Shown one piece after another: positions 63,658 through 64,000 of a stretch of 64,000 nucleotides of DNA; the stretch's first letter is position 1, and each line of letters starts with the position of its first letter. The notes below the pieces were generated by a model, which saw only the letters and a list, made by a program, of their open reading frames with translations, had not been told where the DNA came from and did not search any database. A program made the translations under genes and the position numbers. The stretch is taken from contig NZ_JBBCAT010000001.1 in NCBI RefSeq assembly GCF_037203705.1, positions 124,001 to 188,000 of the forward strand. Direction: 5' to 3'. The stretch is from Prosthecomicrobium sp. N25 (lineage in GTDB: Bacteria; Pseudomonadota; Alphaproteobacteria; Rhizobiales; Ancalomicrobiaceae).

Positions 63658-64000
63658 TTGCGCATCGATTTCCTCGGTCTCCACGCCTTCGTGGCCATCG
63701 CCGAGCGCGGCAGCTTCCAGCAGGCCGCCGCGCACCTGAACCTGTCGCAGACCGCGCTCAGCCACCGGATGAAGAAGCTCGAGGACGACCTCGGCGTCCG
63801 CCTCCTGTCGCGGACCACCCGCGAGGTGGCCCTCACCCCCGCCGGCCTGGAGCTCCTGCCGAAGGTGAAGGGCATGATCGAGGGGCTCTCGGCCTCCCTG
63901 CAGGATCTCCGGCAGCACGGCAAGTTGCGCCAGGAACGGCTGGCGATCGGCTGCCTCCCGACCATCGCGGCCGGCCGGCTGCCGGGCGTGCTGGCGCGCT
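63658..64000 (+). CDS. LysR-family transcriptional regulator, 3' end cut off by the window edge
   Basis: 114 residues visible from TTG 63658, with AAGGA 8-9 nt upstream. The winged helix is FVAIAERGSFQQAAAHLNLSQTALS, then KKLEDDLGVRLLSRTTREVALTPAG, fully typical of LysR. The effector domain begins at LAIGCLPTIAAGRLP and runs out of the window. Divergent from the ring-cleavage genes with a LysR box between, so it is the likely activator of that operon, induced by an aromatic intermediate. Confidence 0.92.
   Translation, partial: MRIDFLGLHAFVAIAERGSFQQAAAHLNLSQTALSHRMKKLEDDLGVRLLSRTTREVALTPAGLELLPKVKGMIEGLSASLQDLRQHGKLRQERLAIGCLPTIAAGRLPGVLAR

Overview
The window is G+C-rich chromosomal DNA with densely packed, often overlapping genes and frequent GTG and TTG starts. 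Protein features (a Rhizobium-type malonyl-CoA synthetase, DnaN, LepA, XdhC and Mo-cofactor genes, many ABC importers) point to an alphaproteobacterium, most likely of the Hyphomicrobiales. I cannot name a genus. I see no rRNA, tRNA, CRISPR array, insertion sequence or phage gene.

Layout. (1) 1-12.4 kb is a surface-glycan locus. Ten plus-strand genes are joined by short stop/start overlaps: six family-2 glycosyltransferases (one fused to a methyltransferase-like domain), a UDP-glucuronate-decarboxylase-like SDR, a second SDR, a Gfo/Idh/MocA oxidoreductase and a polysaccharide deacetylase. Facing them is a Wzm/Wzt-type glycan ABC exporter. (2) 12.6-23.5 kb is mixed: matB, an ArsR/SRPBCC pair with two clear operators, a periplasmic molybdenum oxidoreductase (two subunits plus a Cys-rich secreted protein), an FAD amine oxidase, hrpB and a GntR regulator. 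(3) 23.6-30.3 kb is an operon with a polyamine-type ABC importer, a hydantoin racemase and a dihydropyrimidinase, divergent from the GntR gene and with a perfect palindrome between them. (4) 30.3-44 kb holds acyltransferase, RfbC-like, OpgC and SGNH hydrolase genes, a formate/nitrite-type channel, a split XdhC plus MoeA/MobA-like fusion, lepA, dnaN and a secreted caspase-like protein. (5) 44-51 kb has an RTX repeat protein and a complete peptide-type ABC importer operon. (6) 51-64 kb, almost all minus strand, is an aromatic-acid catabolic island: branched-chain-type importer (livFGMH), two near-duplicate binding proteins, a vanAB-like demethylase pair with its GntR regulator, LigB, a hydrolase-LigA fusion, a YciI-like protein and a MetE-like protein. 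A LysR gene diverges at the right edge.

How it works together (inference). Region 6 would import methoxylated or hydroxylated aromatic acids, demethylate them with VanAB and open the ring with LigAB. Region 1 would build a glycan in the cytoplasm and export it through Wzm/Wzt; the transferase-methyltransferase fusion is a candidate chain-capping enzyme read by the Wzt C-terminal domain. The XdhC/MobA-type genes would mature molybdenum enzymes such as the one at 15-18 kb. The most unusual items are the hydrolase-LigA fusion, the paired binding-protein paralogues around vanAB, the glycan locus, several well-formed operators and a possible leaderless small gene at 45.5 kb.
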